Shown in pieces: positions 7,201-15,133 of a DNA stretch of 64,000 nucleotides. This DNA is from Halorussus ruber. GTDB taxonomy: Archaea > Halobacteriota > Halobacteria > Halobacteriales > Haladaptataceae. The position numbers were made by a program, and so were the translations under genes. The notes beneath the pieces were generated by a model. It was not told the DNA's origin, searched no databases, and saw nothing but the letters and a program-made list of their open reading frames with translations. Position 1 is the stretch's first letter. Each line of letters opens with the position of its first letter. The stretch spans positions 186,001 through 250,000 of the forward strand of contig NZ_SBIT01000006.1 in assembly GCF_004765785.1 (NCBI RefSeq), read 5' to 3'.

Positions 7201-9903
7201 TTCACAGCCGCTCACGTCGTTGCGCCGGACCTCGAAGGTGTCCGGCCCGTTGAACACCTTGACCTGCGTGACGACCTCGCCCTCGTTCTTGCCGGTGCCC
7301 GCGAAGGTGTTCGTCCCGCTGTAGATGCTCCGGAAGGTCTGGGTGTCGCCGTCCTCGAAGGTCAGGACGACGCGGGTGTACTGCTCGGCCGCGACCGTGA
7401 CCTTCCGGCAGTCGAACGCCACCCGGATGCGGAGGGGTTCCGGCGTCGGGGTCTCGGTCGTGGTGGTGGTCGTCGTCGTGGTCGTCTCGGTGTCCGGCGT
7501 CTTCGGTTCCGGACTCTCACAGATTTCCTGCGTGATGGAGTCGTAGATGCCGACGAGGTCGCCCGGCGACGGCGCGTCGTAGAAGTCCTCGCGCGAGGAG
7601 GCGACCGACCGAAGCAGGTCCTTGTTGGCCTCGTCGCCGAGCGCGATGGTGATGACGCGAGTGCCGTCCCGCTTGATTCGCCGCGCGACCGCTCTGGGGT
7701 CGCCCTCCTGGTTGTGGTCCCCGTCGGACAGCAGGACGATGACTGGCTGGGCGTTCTGGCGCTGTCTCGACTGGAGCGCGTCGTCCGCCGTGCTGAGCGC
7801 CTCGGCGATGTTCGTCTTACCGTCGGCGCTGAGCCGGTCTATCGCCCGAATCACTCGCTCGCGGTTACCTGTCAGTCGCTGGTCTACCCGGGCCGATTCG
7901 GAGAACGACACGAGTCCGAGTCGGTCGTCGGGTCGGTCCACGGCGCTCACCAGCCGACTCCCCGCTCGCTTGGCCGCCGTCAGCGGTTCGCCGTTCATCG
8001 ACCACGAGCGGTCCGTGACCAGCATCACGTCCACCGGCTTGCCCGGTTTGCATTCGGGGGTCGGCGGCACGGTGGTCGTCGTCTCTTTCTTCGCCGGTTC
8101 CTCCGGACAGCTACCCTTCACGACGTAGGCCGCGCCGGTGTTCTCGTTCTCGGGGGTCTCCTCGCCCAGCGCGGCGAACGGCGCGCCGACCAGCAGGTCA
8201 GCGGCGGAATCGTCGTCCACGTCGCCGCCCGAGAGCGCGTACCCCGCCAAATCGCCCTCGGACTTCCCGCTGAACTTGGCGTGCGCCCCGGAAAGGGAGT
8301 GTTGCTCGGCGATTTGCGAGCCGTAGAGCAGGTAGGCCGCGCCAGCGTTCGACGCGGTGCTGTTGTTGAAGGGCGCGCCAACCAGCAGGTCGGCGTGGTC
8401 GTCGCCGTTCACGTCGCCAGCGCCCGCCAGCGACCACCCGGCGAGGTCACCGCCCTCCTCGCCGGGGAGCGCGGCGTCGGCCTCGGTCGAGAGGTTGACC
8501 TCGCGCGAGAGGTCGCCGCCGTAGGCCACGTAGGCCGCCCCGGCGTCCTCGGCCTCCTCGGCGGGCACGTCGTGGAAGGGCGCGCCGATAGCCACGTCGT
8601 CTCTGCCGTCGTCGTTCAGGTCGCCAGCATTGGCGACTGCGAACCCGGCTTGGTCGCCCTCGCCAGCGCCGCGGAAGGTGACCGGCGAGTTCACCAGCAG
8701 GGAGGTTCCCGAGAGCTGAGGTCCGTACTGGAGGTAGGCCGCCCCGGCGTCCTCGCCGACCGAGTCGTTGCCCCGAGCGCCGATTAGCACGTCGCTCACG
8801 CTGTCGTTGTCGGCGTCGAGCGCCGCGACCGACGACCCGGCGTAGTCACGCCGGGCCGCGCCGAGGTAGGTCACGTTGGCGTTTCCGAGGTCGAAGGTCC
8901 CCACCCGGGGCATGTACGTCAGGTAGGCCGCGCCGGAGTCGGGGGCCACGCCGTCGTGCTGCGGCGCGCCGACGAGGAGGCCCGCGGTCCCGTTGCTCGC
9001 GTTCGCCATCGTCGCCAGCGACCACCCGGCGCGGTCGCCCGCCTCGGCCCCGCGGAAGGTCGCGGTGGCGAACTTCAGTCCCACCGTCTCGGGCAAGTCG
9101 TCGCTGCCGTAGACGACGTAGGCCGCGCCCGAGTCCCGGCCGTTGGCGTCAGCGAGGGGTGCGCCGACCACGATGTCGGCGTAGCCGTCGTCGTTCAGGT
9201 CGCCCAACTCGACGGCGAACCCGGCGCGCTCGCCGGACGAGCGCCCCCGGAAGGTGACGTCGGCCTCCGAAAGCTCGATTTCGCTCCGGTTGACCGGGCC
9301 GTAGAAGAGGTAGGCCGCCCCGGAGTCCTCGCCCGCCGAGTCGTTGGACGGCGCGCCAACCAGCAGGTCGGCCTCCCCGTCGCCGTTCACGTCGCCGACG
9401 TCGGTCGACCACCCGGCGCGGTCGTTGCTCGCCGCGCCCGAGAGTTTGGCGTCGGCGTCCGAGAGGTTCGCGGACCCGGCCGGTCCGCGCGGAATCGCGC
9501 TCTGACTGCATCTGGTCGCCTGACTCGCTTCGGCTTGGTTATTCTGATTCGATCTGACTCGGTTATTATTGCTTTTAGCCTCGCTATTATTTCCTTCCCT
9601 ATCTCCTCTATCGCTCTGGGACTGTGCCGCGTTTCCGTCGCTACCGCCGAGTTCGCCGACGGACGGCACCGCCGTTATCGGGGACGAGGAGGGAGCGGAC
9701 GAGAAGGAAGAATCCGCTGAGGGCGCGCCGGACGCGCTCGACGGGGGTGGTGCGCCGTCCGCGCCAGACCCCTGTATCTGAGAAGTACCCGCGGCCGCGA
9801 AAGGCATCCCGGCCGCGCCGACGATGCTACTGGCGACGAGGAGCCACGCGAAAACGAGTGCGCCTCTCCGGCGTTTCGAACCGCCACCCTCCCCGGATGT
9901 CAT
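4219..9903 (-). CDS. giant surface protein: FG-GAP propeller, VWA domain and Thr-rich stalks
   Basis: 1894 residues. The N-terminus has KRRR and a hydrophobic signal segment (residues 14-38). Residues about 140-600 hold seven FG-GAP units with Ca-binding loops such as DVNGDGEADLLVGAP, as in an integrin-type seven-bladed propeller; the third blade is degenerate. A von Willebrand A domain follows (about 617-795) with a MIDAS of DRSWS and LLSDGD. Then come three repeats of about 85 residues with paired Cys (about 820-1090), PEGA-like beta units (about 1125-1490), a (T)nEEP stalk (about 1490-1713), a last beta domain with two Cys, and a membrane anchor ending RRRR. It is probably an O-glycosylated adhesin or receptor stalk. 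No PGF-CTERM tail is present. Confidence 0.85.
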   Translation of the reverse strand: MTSGEGGGSKRRRGALVFAWLLVASSIVGAAGMPFAAAGTSQIQGSGADGAPPPSSASGAPSADSSFSSAPSSSPITAVPSVGELGGSDGNAAQSQSDRGDREGNNSEAKSNNNRVRSNQNNQAEASQATRCSQSAIPRGPAGSANLSDADAKLSGAASNDRAGWSTDVGDVNGDGEADLLVGAPSNDSAGEDSGAAYLFYGPVNRSEIELSEADVTFRGRSSGERAGFAVELGDLNDDGYADIVVGAPLADANGRDSGAAYVVYGSDDLPETVGLKFATATFRGAEAGDRAGWSLATMANASNGTAGLLVGAPQHDGVAPDSGAAYLTYMPRVGTFDLGNANVTYLGAARRDYAGSSVAALDADNDSVSDVLIGARGNDSVGEDAGAAYLQYGPQLSGTSLLVNSPVTFRGAGEGDQAGFAVANAGDLNDDGRDDVAIGAPFHDVPAEEAEDAGAAYVAYGGDLSREVNLSTEADAALPGEEGGDLAGWSLAGAGDVNGDDHADLLVGAPFNNSTASNAGAAYLLYGSQIAEQHSLSGAHAKFSGKSEGDLAGYALSGGDVDDDSAADLLVGAPFAALGEETPENENTGAAYVVKGSCPEEPAKKETTTTVPPTPECKPGKPVDVMLVTDRSWSMNGEPLTAAKRAGSRLVSAVDRPDDRLGLVSFSESARVDQRLTGNRERVIRAIDRLSADGKTNIAEALSTADDALQSRQRQNAQPVIVLLSDGDHNQEGDPRAVARRIKRDGTRVITIALGDEANKDLLRSVASSREDFYDAPSPGDLVGIYDSITQEICESPEPKTPDTETTTTTTTTTTETPTPEPLRIRVAFDCRKVTVAAEQYTRVVLTFEDGDTQTFRSIYSGTNTFAGTGKNEGEVVTQVKVFNGPDTFEVRRNDVSGCEPATPEPDEEQFLPRIFFVSCEKAVVQADQFRSVRLTFADGETQVFRGDFEDRGQFVGTGDNQGKVVKSVTVSGPDGESVTRRNPNFEACAEPETTTTTETTTTTTETPRPLDPRYDFACKKVAVDAHRYDSVRLVFEDGDSQTFRGHFRGRNVFFGTGDNRGEVIERVVVKRGDQSDRQRNPDFEECVERDTTTTTTTTTLPLPTTTTTETPTTTTTTEEPGPPPNARAVSPDCERLRLTNPSTERITFSVTAESGLTEVVILNPGESETFGISPGTYRVQAKAGGLVEPTRPATVNGDQIASVTIGACPTPTTTTPTETTTTTEEPTTTETTTTTTTTTETLTPTTTETLTTTETTTPTATTTIETTTLTTTITTTETPTPTTATTLTTTETPTPTTTLTTTTAEEPEPPNVEARSNVCEEVTVENPTDANVTFEVTGSDDFAREFEVQPGEDRTLSNLTPGDYSVRAWVPGGEKLAGEELDQRRNATVNGNEIDILRVADCPNVRVSSEAPESLSVENPTDLNMTVNVTGPDDFDRTLELAPDNETTLDELAPGNYSVEARTGFVGEEPGKATVNDRPNVTVRVAAAPTPTETTTTETTTTTEEPGPPPTTTTETPTTTEEPTTTTTTTEEPTTTTTTTEEPTTTTTTTEEPTTTTTTEETTTTTEEPTTTTTTEETTTTTEEPTTTTTTEEPTTTTTTTTEEPTTTTTTTEEPTTTTTTEEPTTTTTTTTEEPTTTTTTTEEPTTTTTTTEEPTTTTTTTEEPTTTTTTTTEEPTTTTTEEPTTTTTEEPTTTTTEEPTTTTTTTTIPEPEVTPRPVAGFPQCGEDLGLQRAVSLTDEDGEFTSENATRVGPDTYEFTVEGETFELELVEVERDDDGEPVAVTFDSTLRVDAVIVYGGPGANVYAFPEGVTERAELRAPDNPGGNPFPIEELAFCYDPETPNREENSSGGISDRAGFSGLSDLSGLLAGEAATATVGLAAAGMLVMRRRR
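4766..5440 (-). repeat. coding tandem array for the Thr-Glu-Pro stalk
   Basis: This DNA encodes about 30 units of (T)4-8-EEP or TTEE. Parts are perfectly repeated: a 30-bp unit occurs three times without change at 5251-5280, 5281-5310 and 5311-5340, a similar 30-bp unit is doubled near 4890-4960, and a longer block of about 48 bp is doubled near 5150-5245. Elsewhere the Thr codons vary (ACC, ACG, ACT, ACA), so old and recent expansion are both visible. The frame is kept throughout. Confidence 0.85.
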
Positions 9904-10056
9904 TGTGATTCTCTCACAGGATACCGTCGCTCCGTTCTTTGTTATGCGGAGGTCAGAGACAGCGTAACGTCGCGTTGCCTCCGCTTTCGGACGTATAAGC
10001 GCTGCCTACCGCCGGAGGGAGGCCGGGGAGCGCCGGTCTATCCCCGGAGTGGCGGT

Positions 10057-11550
10057 CTACCGTCGAAGCGCGAGGAGGGCCGCCGCGAGTGCGAGCAGGG
10101 CCGCGCCGACGCCGAACCCGGGGACCCCGCCGTCCGCCCCGGCGGTGCCCGTGGCGGTGTCACCCTCGATGGCTTCGTCGCCGGTCTCCTCGCTGTCGTT
10201 CGCCGATTCCCCTCCGGTTCCGCCTTCGTCGGGAGTTGTGGTACCCGGGCCGTCAGCGCGCTCGCCGATGCTGACCAGCCAACCGTCTTTGCCCTGCGCG
10301 CCGTCGCCGGAGGTCTGACCCGCGAGGACGTAGCCTCCTCGGTCGCGGATGGCGGGCCACGGCTTGTCCCAGCCGTCGGTGCCGTAGTACTTCGACCACT
10401 TCGTCCGGCCTTTCTCGTCGGTCTGCACGACGTAGCCGTCCACGCTCCCCTTCGGCCCGGCGTCGGACCCGCCCGTGACGAAGTAGCCCTGTTCGGTCCG
10501 CATCGCCGAGTCGAGCCACTGAGTGCCCTCGCCGCCGGGTCGGCGCTCCCACTCGACGCTTCCCTCCGGGCCGAACTTGACCAGCCAGCCGTCTCGCGGG
10601 CCGGTGCTGTCGCTCTCGGTCTCTCCGGCGAGGAGGAAGCCCGCGCTGGCGTCGCCGTCGGTCGAACCCGGCGCGGCCGCCCACACGTCGTCTCGGGCCG
10701 GGCCGCCCGCGGTGGTCTGCCACCGGAGGGTGCCGTCGTCGGCGACTCTGAGCGCCCACCCGTCGTCGCTGTCGCCCGCAATTTTCCCGGCGAGGTAGTA
10801 GCCCGAGTCGGTCGGCACGACCGCCCGGAGGTAGCCGTCGTCGTACTCCTCGGGGGTCTGGTAGCTCTTTTCCCACACCGTCGAGAGGTTGGCGGAGTCG
10901 GTAGAGTCGCCCGAGTCGGAGGAGTCGCCCGCGGAGCCGCCAGCGAGCTTGGCGGTCCAGCCAGCTTTTCCGTCCTCGCCGTGAGTCCACCCCGCGAGGA
11001 GGTACTCGGTTCCGGCGTCGGCATCGCGGCGCTCGACCGCGTAGAAGGCTCCCGACCCGAGGGTGCGCTGGTCGCGGACCTCGCCCGCGGCGTCGAGTTC
11101 GACGACCCACCCCTTCGCGCCGCCGTCGTCGGTCCGACCCGCGAGGAGGTAGCCCTGTTCGGTCCGGGCGAGGCCCCAGAACCGGTCGGTGCCCGGTCCG
11201 CCGAGGGTCTTGGACCACTGCTTCTGGCCCTTCGAGTCGGTCTTGAGAACCCACCCGTCGCGCTCCTCGTCCGTCTCGGTCCACCCGACGAGGAGGTAGC
11301 CCCCGTCGTCGGTCGCCACGAGGTCCGAAATCATGTCGTCGCCGCTCCCGCCGTAGGTCTGTCGCCACTGCTCGGGGAGGTCCGGGGGTGTGCGAGCGTC
11401 GATTTCTGCTTCGCTCGCGCTCTGCTCCTCCGAGGACTCGACCGCCGGTCCGCCGGTCGCCGCCGCGGGGACGACCCCCGCGAGGCCAGCGCCGACGACC
11501 AGCGCCGCCAGCGCGACCGCCCGCAGTCCGACTGCGCGTGCCGTTTCCAT
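10057..11550 (-). CDS. secreted beta-propeller protein with PGF-CTERM anchor
   Basis: The chosen ATG at 11550 gives 497 residues starting with a signal peptide (METARAVGLRAVALAALVV up to AAATGG); longer frames upstream lack sense, and a TATA-like attataac lies about 30 bases before this ATG. The body (about residues 60-430) has roughly seven repeats of about 50 residues with the pattern GGxGxD..A..A..DGGYLLVGxT...DGWVLKxDxxG, a blade type of secreted propellers. A Gly/Glu/Thr linker leads to PGFGVGAALLALAAALLAL-RR, the PGF-CTERM tail processed by archaeosortase A. The protein should end up lipid-linked on the cell surface. The divergent neighbour is the AT-rich island. Confidence 0.85.
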   Translation of the reverse strand: METARAVGLRAVALAALVVGAGLAGVVPAAATGGPAVESSEEQSASEAEIDARTPPDLPEQWRQTYGGSGDDMISDLVATDDGGYLLVGWTETDEERDGWVLKTDSKGQKQWSKTLGGPGTDRFWGLARTEQGYLLAGRTDDGGAKGWVVELDAAGEVRDQRTLGSGAFYAVERRDADAGTEYLLAGWTHGEDGKAGWTAKLAGGSAGDSSDSGDSTDSANLSTVWEKSYQTPEEYDDGYLRAVVPTDSGYYLAGKIAGDSDDGWALRVADDGTLRWQTTAGGPARDDVWAAAPGSTDGDASAGFLLAGETESDSTGPRDGWLVKFGPEGSVEWERRPGGEGTQWLDSAMRTEQGYFVTGGSDAGPKGSVDGYVVQTDEKGRTKWSKYYGTDGWDKPWPAIRDRGGYVLAGQTSGDGAQGKDGWLVSIGERADGPGTTTPDEGGTGGESANDSEETGDEAIEGDTATGTAGADGGVPGFGVGAALLALAAALLALRR

Positions 11551-11719
11551 GCGCGCTTGTCGGGGTCCGACGCGTTTTGTTATAATCCGTCTGTAATTCT
11601 TTACAGGGGGTCTGTCCGCCGGTAGGACGGGCATATTAAGCAATACCGGCAGATTCAGAAGAGGTTCAACAGTGCGCTGGTTAAGAAGTAATAAGAAGGG
11701 TGAATTCGGAACTATAGAA

Positions 11720-12361
11720 CTAAATATCTAATATTTCTTCTTCATGTTCGTCAATCCAGTTATAGCATTGAGATGAAACTGCTTGGTGCATAGCTCCAAT
11801 AGTTTGTTCGTCGTATTCAAGATGCTCCTTTCCATGGTCGCTTGCCCACCTTTCTGGATAAATATCTCTAGAATTAAAGTTTTCTGTATCTGCTTGTCCT
11901 TGAACAAGACCGCTTACTTTCTTCCGCCGATTGTTCTCATACAGTATTACGCCTTTCTCCCCTCTAGTATCTAGATTGCTTATCCAGTATGTAAATTCCG
12001 CCGTCACAGATGAGTTTTGCTCATAAGATGGATCAAATTTACCATCCTCAAATCTGTTCTCTAGTGGTTCCAACAAAATAAAGACTGCTCGGTCTGCTTC
12101 TTCTAGACATTGTCTGCTAGTTTTCCAAATAAATTCATCTTCTGAGTCTGAATTCTTCTTTATTATCTCTTTTTCATTCCGTTCTGAGCAGAGCCACGCT
12201 CTATAGCCATCTTCGCGGAGTTTTTCTGCGATTTCTTCTAAAATATATTCACAGCTCCCGCCATAGGGACCAAATATACCTATTGAAAGGCGTTTCTTGG
12301 CTCTCTCCAATCTTTGATTAACTGCCCCGTACTTTTCCTCAAAGCGGTCCCTGTTGCTCAT
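11720..12361 (-). CDS. nucleoside-deoxyribosyltransferase/TIR-like protein of an AT-rich island
   Basis: A 213-residue protein. After a helical start, residues 25-60 read RLSIGIFGPYGGS, then a helix (YILEEIAEKLREDGY) and a strand (RAWLCS). Residues 85-105 give a second unit, SRQCLEEADRAVFILLEP, and SSVTAEFTYWI follows near 120-130. This order (Rossmann-like strand with a G-rich loop, S..L..AD..V..L, then S-x-x-x-E) is what nucleoside 2-deoxyribosyltransferases and TIR-like NAD-cleaving domains show; the family assignment is my inference. The codons are AT-rich, unlike the flanking genes. It is transcribed away from the regulator at 12436 from a shared TATA element. Confidence 0.55.
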   Translation of the reverse strand: MSNRDRFEEKYGAVNQRLERAKKRLSIGIFGPYGGSCEYILEEIAEKLREDGYRAWLCSERNEKEIIKKNSDSEDEFIWKTSRQCLEEADRAVFILLEPLENRFEDGKFDPSYEQNSSVTAEFTYWISNLDTRGEKGVILYENNRRKKVSGLVQGQADTENFNSRDIYPERWASDHGKEHLEYDEQTIGAMHQAVSSQCYNWIDEHEEEILDI

Positions 12362-12392
12362 TATAGGGTACTTGCGAAATTATGCGGACAGA

Positions 12393-12402
12393 AGATTTAA
12401 AT
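12393..12402. promoter_or_regulatory. palindromic TATA box shared by divergent genes
   Basis: The ten bases gatttaaatc are a perfect palindrome. On the minus strand they lie 32 bases before the ATG at 12361, and on the plus strand 34 bases before the ATG at 12436. Both distances fit a haloarchaeal TATA box about 25 bases before a transcript start close to the start codon. A TFB/TBP complex could therefore load in either direction. Confidence 0.6.
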
Positions 12403-12435
12403 CCTCGGGGTCACAACATCTTGACCAACGAAACA

Positions 12436-12903
12436 ATGCCCCCTCAGTCGAGCCCCCCTGTTGAAAAGTACTCGGGAAGAATACCAGATGAGATTAAGAG
12501 AGCTATTGATGCAATAAATGGGGATGTTCAATATGCAATTGTTGTACTCTTAATCAAAGAGGAAGGTCTTGCATTCACTCAATTACAAGAGGAACTAGAT
12601 GTCCACCAGAATACTCTTTCAAGAAACTTAGACCGGCTTATGGATGGTGGTCTCTTAGACCGTGAAGAGTTTGGGGAGCACAGCGAGAAATACAAAGCGA
12701 AGTATACCATCACTTCGTTCGGCAAGCGATTCATTGACCATCTATTCGAAAGCATTGATCCCACTTGGCAAAGACAATCAGTCTATTCAAATCGAAATAT
12801 GGGTCGAACAAATGAAAGGTTTCAACAAGAACCAACTGATCGAAATCCTTCAATAGGGGATAATTCAGAAACTACTAAAAGCAAAATCAAGGTGAACTCT
12901 TAA
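12436..12903 (+). CDS. winged-helix regulator of the AT-rich island
   Basis: With the ATG at 12436 the protein has 155 residues. An upstream in-frame ATG at 12382 is rejected because the TATA element lies inside that extension. Residues about 15-95 form a winged HTH: DEIKRAIDAI, VQYAIVVLLIKEEG, LAFTQLQEELDVHQNTLSRNL (recognition helix), then the wing and YTITSFGKRFIDHLF. The C-terminal 55 residues are polar and low in complexity. Codons are AT-rich. It sits 3 bases before the next gene and probably controls the divergent NDT/TIR-like gene, with which it shares a promoter. Confidence 0.65.
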   Translation: MPPQSSPPVEKYSGRIPDEIKRAIDAINGDVQYAIVVLLIKEEGLAFTQLQEELDVHQNTLSRNLDRLMDGGLLDREEFGEHSEKYKAKYTITSFGKRFIDHLFESIDPTWQRQSVYSNRNMGRTNERFQQEPTDRNPSIGDNSETTKSKIKVNS

Positions 12904-12906
12904 CTA

Positions 12907-13497
12907 ATGCCCTCTGATCAAGAACTTTCCTTAGCAAAAGACACACTCTTAGATTACAGCCAGAAGCTAGGGGATGAAATCATTGAAAGGGAGGTCTTTG
13001 AACAGGATAGTAATGTTATAGGATTTACAGCGCTTGATGAGACATATTCTGCGTACTACAATGTTTACGGAACTCCTCAGTTCGAATTTTTCCAAGTGAT
13101 GTTTAGATTTTCCTTGTCTAGAACAATAGCAAATCGATTAGGTGAGGAAACAGTTACGGAATTGGTAGATAAAGAGGAGAATCCTCGTGATGTCGGAAAC
13201 GAAATAATAAATAAGCATGATGAAACTGAACTAGAATGGTTAGAATATCAGCTCAAACAGCGAGTCTTAAATTCTGATACCTTTTGCGAGATCGATACAA
13301 CCGAGAAGGGGAAAATGAATGGGTTTTCTGTGTTCAGTCTAGTCTTCCCATATGAGGACAACTTTTCTCTGTCTGACTACTATAGTAGTACAGAAGCAGT
13401 ATTAAATACTGGGGAGAAAGGTAGTGACTACCTTCATCACTCTGTCCAAGTTTCCGAAACAGACGATGAGGACATAGAATTAAATATCCGGATATAG
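12907..13497 (+). CDS. unknown protein of the AT-rich island
   Basis: A 196-residue acidic protein of no family I recognise. Visible traits are a helical N-terminus, an aromatic core GFTALDETYSAYYNVYGTPQFEFFQVMFRFSLS (read across residues 39-71), a charged middle with many Glu and Lys, and a beta-rich C-terminus (FSVFSLVFPYED, HHSVQVSE). It has no signal peptide and no transmembrane segment. The ATG follows the regulator's stop by 3 bases, so the two are cotranscribed. Base composition marks it as part of the same acquired unit. Confidence 0.6.
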   Translation: MPSDQELSLAKDTLLDYSQKLGDEIIEREVFEQDSNVIGFTALDETYSAYYNVYGTPQFEFFQVMFRFSLSRTIANRLGEETVTELVDKEENPRDVGNEIINKHDETELEWLEYQLKQRVLNSDTFCEIDTTEKGKMNGFSVFSLVFPYEDNFSLSDYYSSTEAVLNTGEKGSDYLHHSVQVSETDDEDIELNIRI

Positions 13498-13594
13498 ATT
13501 TAAACTCTGGCGTAAAAATCTCACTCTCCTTTCCGATTCCCAAACTATAGTTACGACCCGGCGATTTAACCGCCTCCCGCCCGACGACTCCCGC

Positions 13595-14656
13595 ATGAAA
13601 GCCGCCGTACTGAGAGACTACGCCGAACCCCTCGAAATCGAGGAGGTCCCCGACCCGGACCCCGACCCCCGCGGCGTCGTCGTCGAGACCGAGGCCTGCG
13701 GCATCTGCCGGAGCGACTGGCACGCGTGGCAGGGCCACGGCGAGTGGGCCGACGACCGCGTGCCGAAGGGCCAGATTCTCGGCCACGAACCCGCCGGAAC
13801 CGTGGTCGCGGTCGGCGAGGCAGTTGACCGAATCCGAGAGGGCGACCGCATCGCCGTCCCGTTCAACCTCGGCCGAGGAGACTGCGAGTACTGCCGGAAC
13901 GGCCACGGCAACGTCTGCGCGGACGGACTGGCGCTCGGGTTCGAGGCCGACGCGCCCGGCGCGTTCGCCCAGCAGGTCCACGTGCCTTACGCCGACTACA
14001 ACGCCGTCGAGTTGCCCGAGGGCGTCTCGCCGGTCGAGATGGCGGGTCTCGGCTGTCGGTTCGCCACCGCATACCACGGGCTGGCCCACCGCGCGGACCT
14101 CGCGCCCGGCGACTGGGTCGCGGTCCACGGCTGCGGCGGCGTCGGCCTCTCGGCGGTCCACGTCGCCGACGCCCTCGGCGCGAACGTCGTCGCGGTGGAT
14201 TTGGCCGACGAGAAGTTGGCGAAGGCCCGAGAACTGGGCGCGGACGAGGTCGTGGACGCCGAAACCGTGGTGGACGTGCCAGCCCACATCCGCGAGACGA
14301 CCGACTCTGGGGCGCACGTCTCGGTGGACGCGCTCGGGGTCGCCGAGACCTGCCGGAACTCCGTGGCCTGCCTGCGCAAGCGCGGCCAGCACCTCCAACT
14401 CGGCCTGACCACCGACGAGGAGCGCGGCGAGGTCTCGCTCCCGACCGACGCGATGACGATGAACGAGATTACCTTCCTCGGGTCGAGGGGGATGCCGCCG
14501 ACCAGATACGGCGAACTCCTCCGGATGATGGACCGGGGCACCGTCTCGCCCGCCGAACTGGTGACCCGCGAAGTCGCGCTCGAAGACGTGCCGAGTCGCC
14601 TTGCCGCGATGAGCGACTACGGCACGGTCGGTATCGAAGTCGTCACCGAGTTCTGA
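13595..14656 (+). CDS. zinc-dependent alcohol dehydrogenase (MDR family)
   Basis: A 353-residue medium-chain dehydrogenase/reductase that would oxidise an alcohol with NAD(P). The catalytic zinc site is present: Cys in ACGICRSDWHAW (about residue 35), His of GHEPAG, and Cys of LGCRFATAYHGL. The cofactor loop is HGCGGVGLSAVHVADALG (about residues 177-194). The structural zinc lobe reads PFNLGRGDCEYCRNGHGNVC: three of the usual four Cys are there, and Arg stands where the first Cys is expected. The gene is GC-rich and belongs to the core genome, directly after the AT-rich island. Confidence 0.85.
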   Translation: MKAAVLRDYAEPLEIEEVPDPDPDPRGVVVETEACGICRSDWHAWQGHGEWADDRVPKGQILGHEPAGTVVAVGEAVDRIREGDRIAVPFNLGRGDCEYCRNGHGNVCADGLALGFEADAPGAFAQQVHVPYADYNAVELPEGVSPVEMAGLGCRFATAYHGLAHRADLAPGDWVAVHGCGGVGLSAVHVADALGANVVAVDLADEKLAKARELGADEVVDAETVVDVPAHIRETTDSGAHVSVDALGVAETCRNSVACLRKRGQHLQLGLTTDEERGEVSLPTDAMTMNEITFLGSRGMPPTRYGELLRMMDRGTVSPAELVTREVALEDVPSRLAAMSDYGTVGIEVVTEF

Positions 14657-14830
14657 GCCGCGTTTGGGGTGGGTTTTGCTTTCGGAATTGTCTTTGTTTG
14701 TTAAGGATTGGCTTCGGTTGCTTTCGGGATTGTAATTCGTTCTCTTCGGCGCTATCACTCGTTTCGCTGTCTCGACGTAACTGTGACCGCGAATCGCGGA
14801 ATCGAGTCGAGAACGACAGCAGAAGATATG

Positions 14831-15020
14831 GAGATGAACGCCTCTTGAAGTCCCCGACTGCGACCGGACGGCCCCTTCATCCACCGGAAGACAACCCGCG
14901 TCTTCCGAGCCACTCGTTCGCTTCGCTCACGAGGACCACCCGTGGCGGTTGGTCAGTCGAGCGCATCCCGGTGGAATGGTACGCCGAGCGCATCCACGGT
15001 GGAAAATTCCACCGAGCACG
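14831..15020 (+). repeat. modular palindromic repeat, copy R2
   Basis: Modules in order: gatgaacgcctcttgaag then tcccc, ggccccttcatcc (module B, here preceded by gac), the hairpin cggaagac (14885-14892)/gtcttccg (14900-14907) with cgttcgcttcgctcac after it (module C), and cggtggaatgg...ggtggaaaattccacc with ccgagcac (module D). The same modules recur in other gene-free stretches of the window. It occupies the middle of the 477-base gap 14657-15133; around it I see only a likely promoter (cataattttc near 15098) for the gene at 15134. Confidence 0.7.
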
Positions 15021-15133
15021 TTCCGTCGGCCGACCCGCCCGAATCCAAAAACGTTCGGAAAAACCAACGTTAAGCCTTCGATACCACAAATACGCTGGAC
15101 ATAATTTTCATCTCTCTCCTCGTAGCTCTCGGT

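Noticed and set aside
6760-8787. A 675-codon open frame on the plus strand
   Set aside because: It lies antisense to the giant surface protein, whose FG-GAP and VWA motifs are clear. GC-rich third positions open long shadow frames on the other strand.
12382-12435. Upstream ATG of the island regulator
   Set aside because: The shared TATA element lies inside this extension, so a transcript would start after it; the ATG at 12436 is kept.
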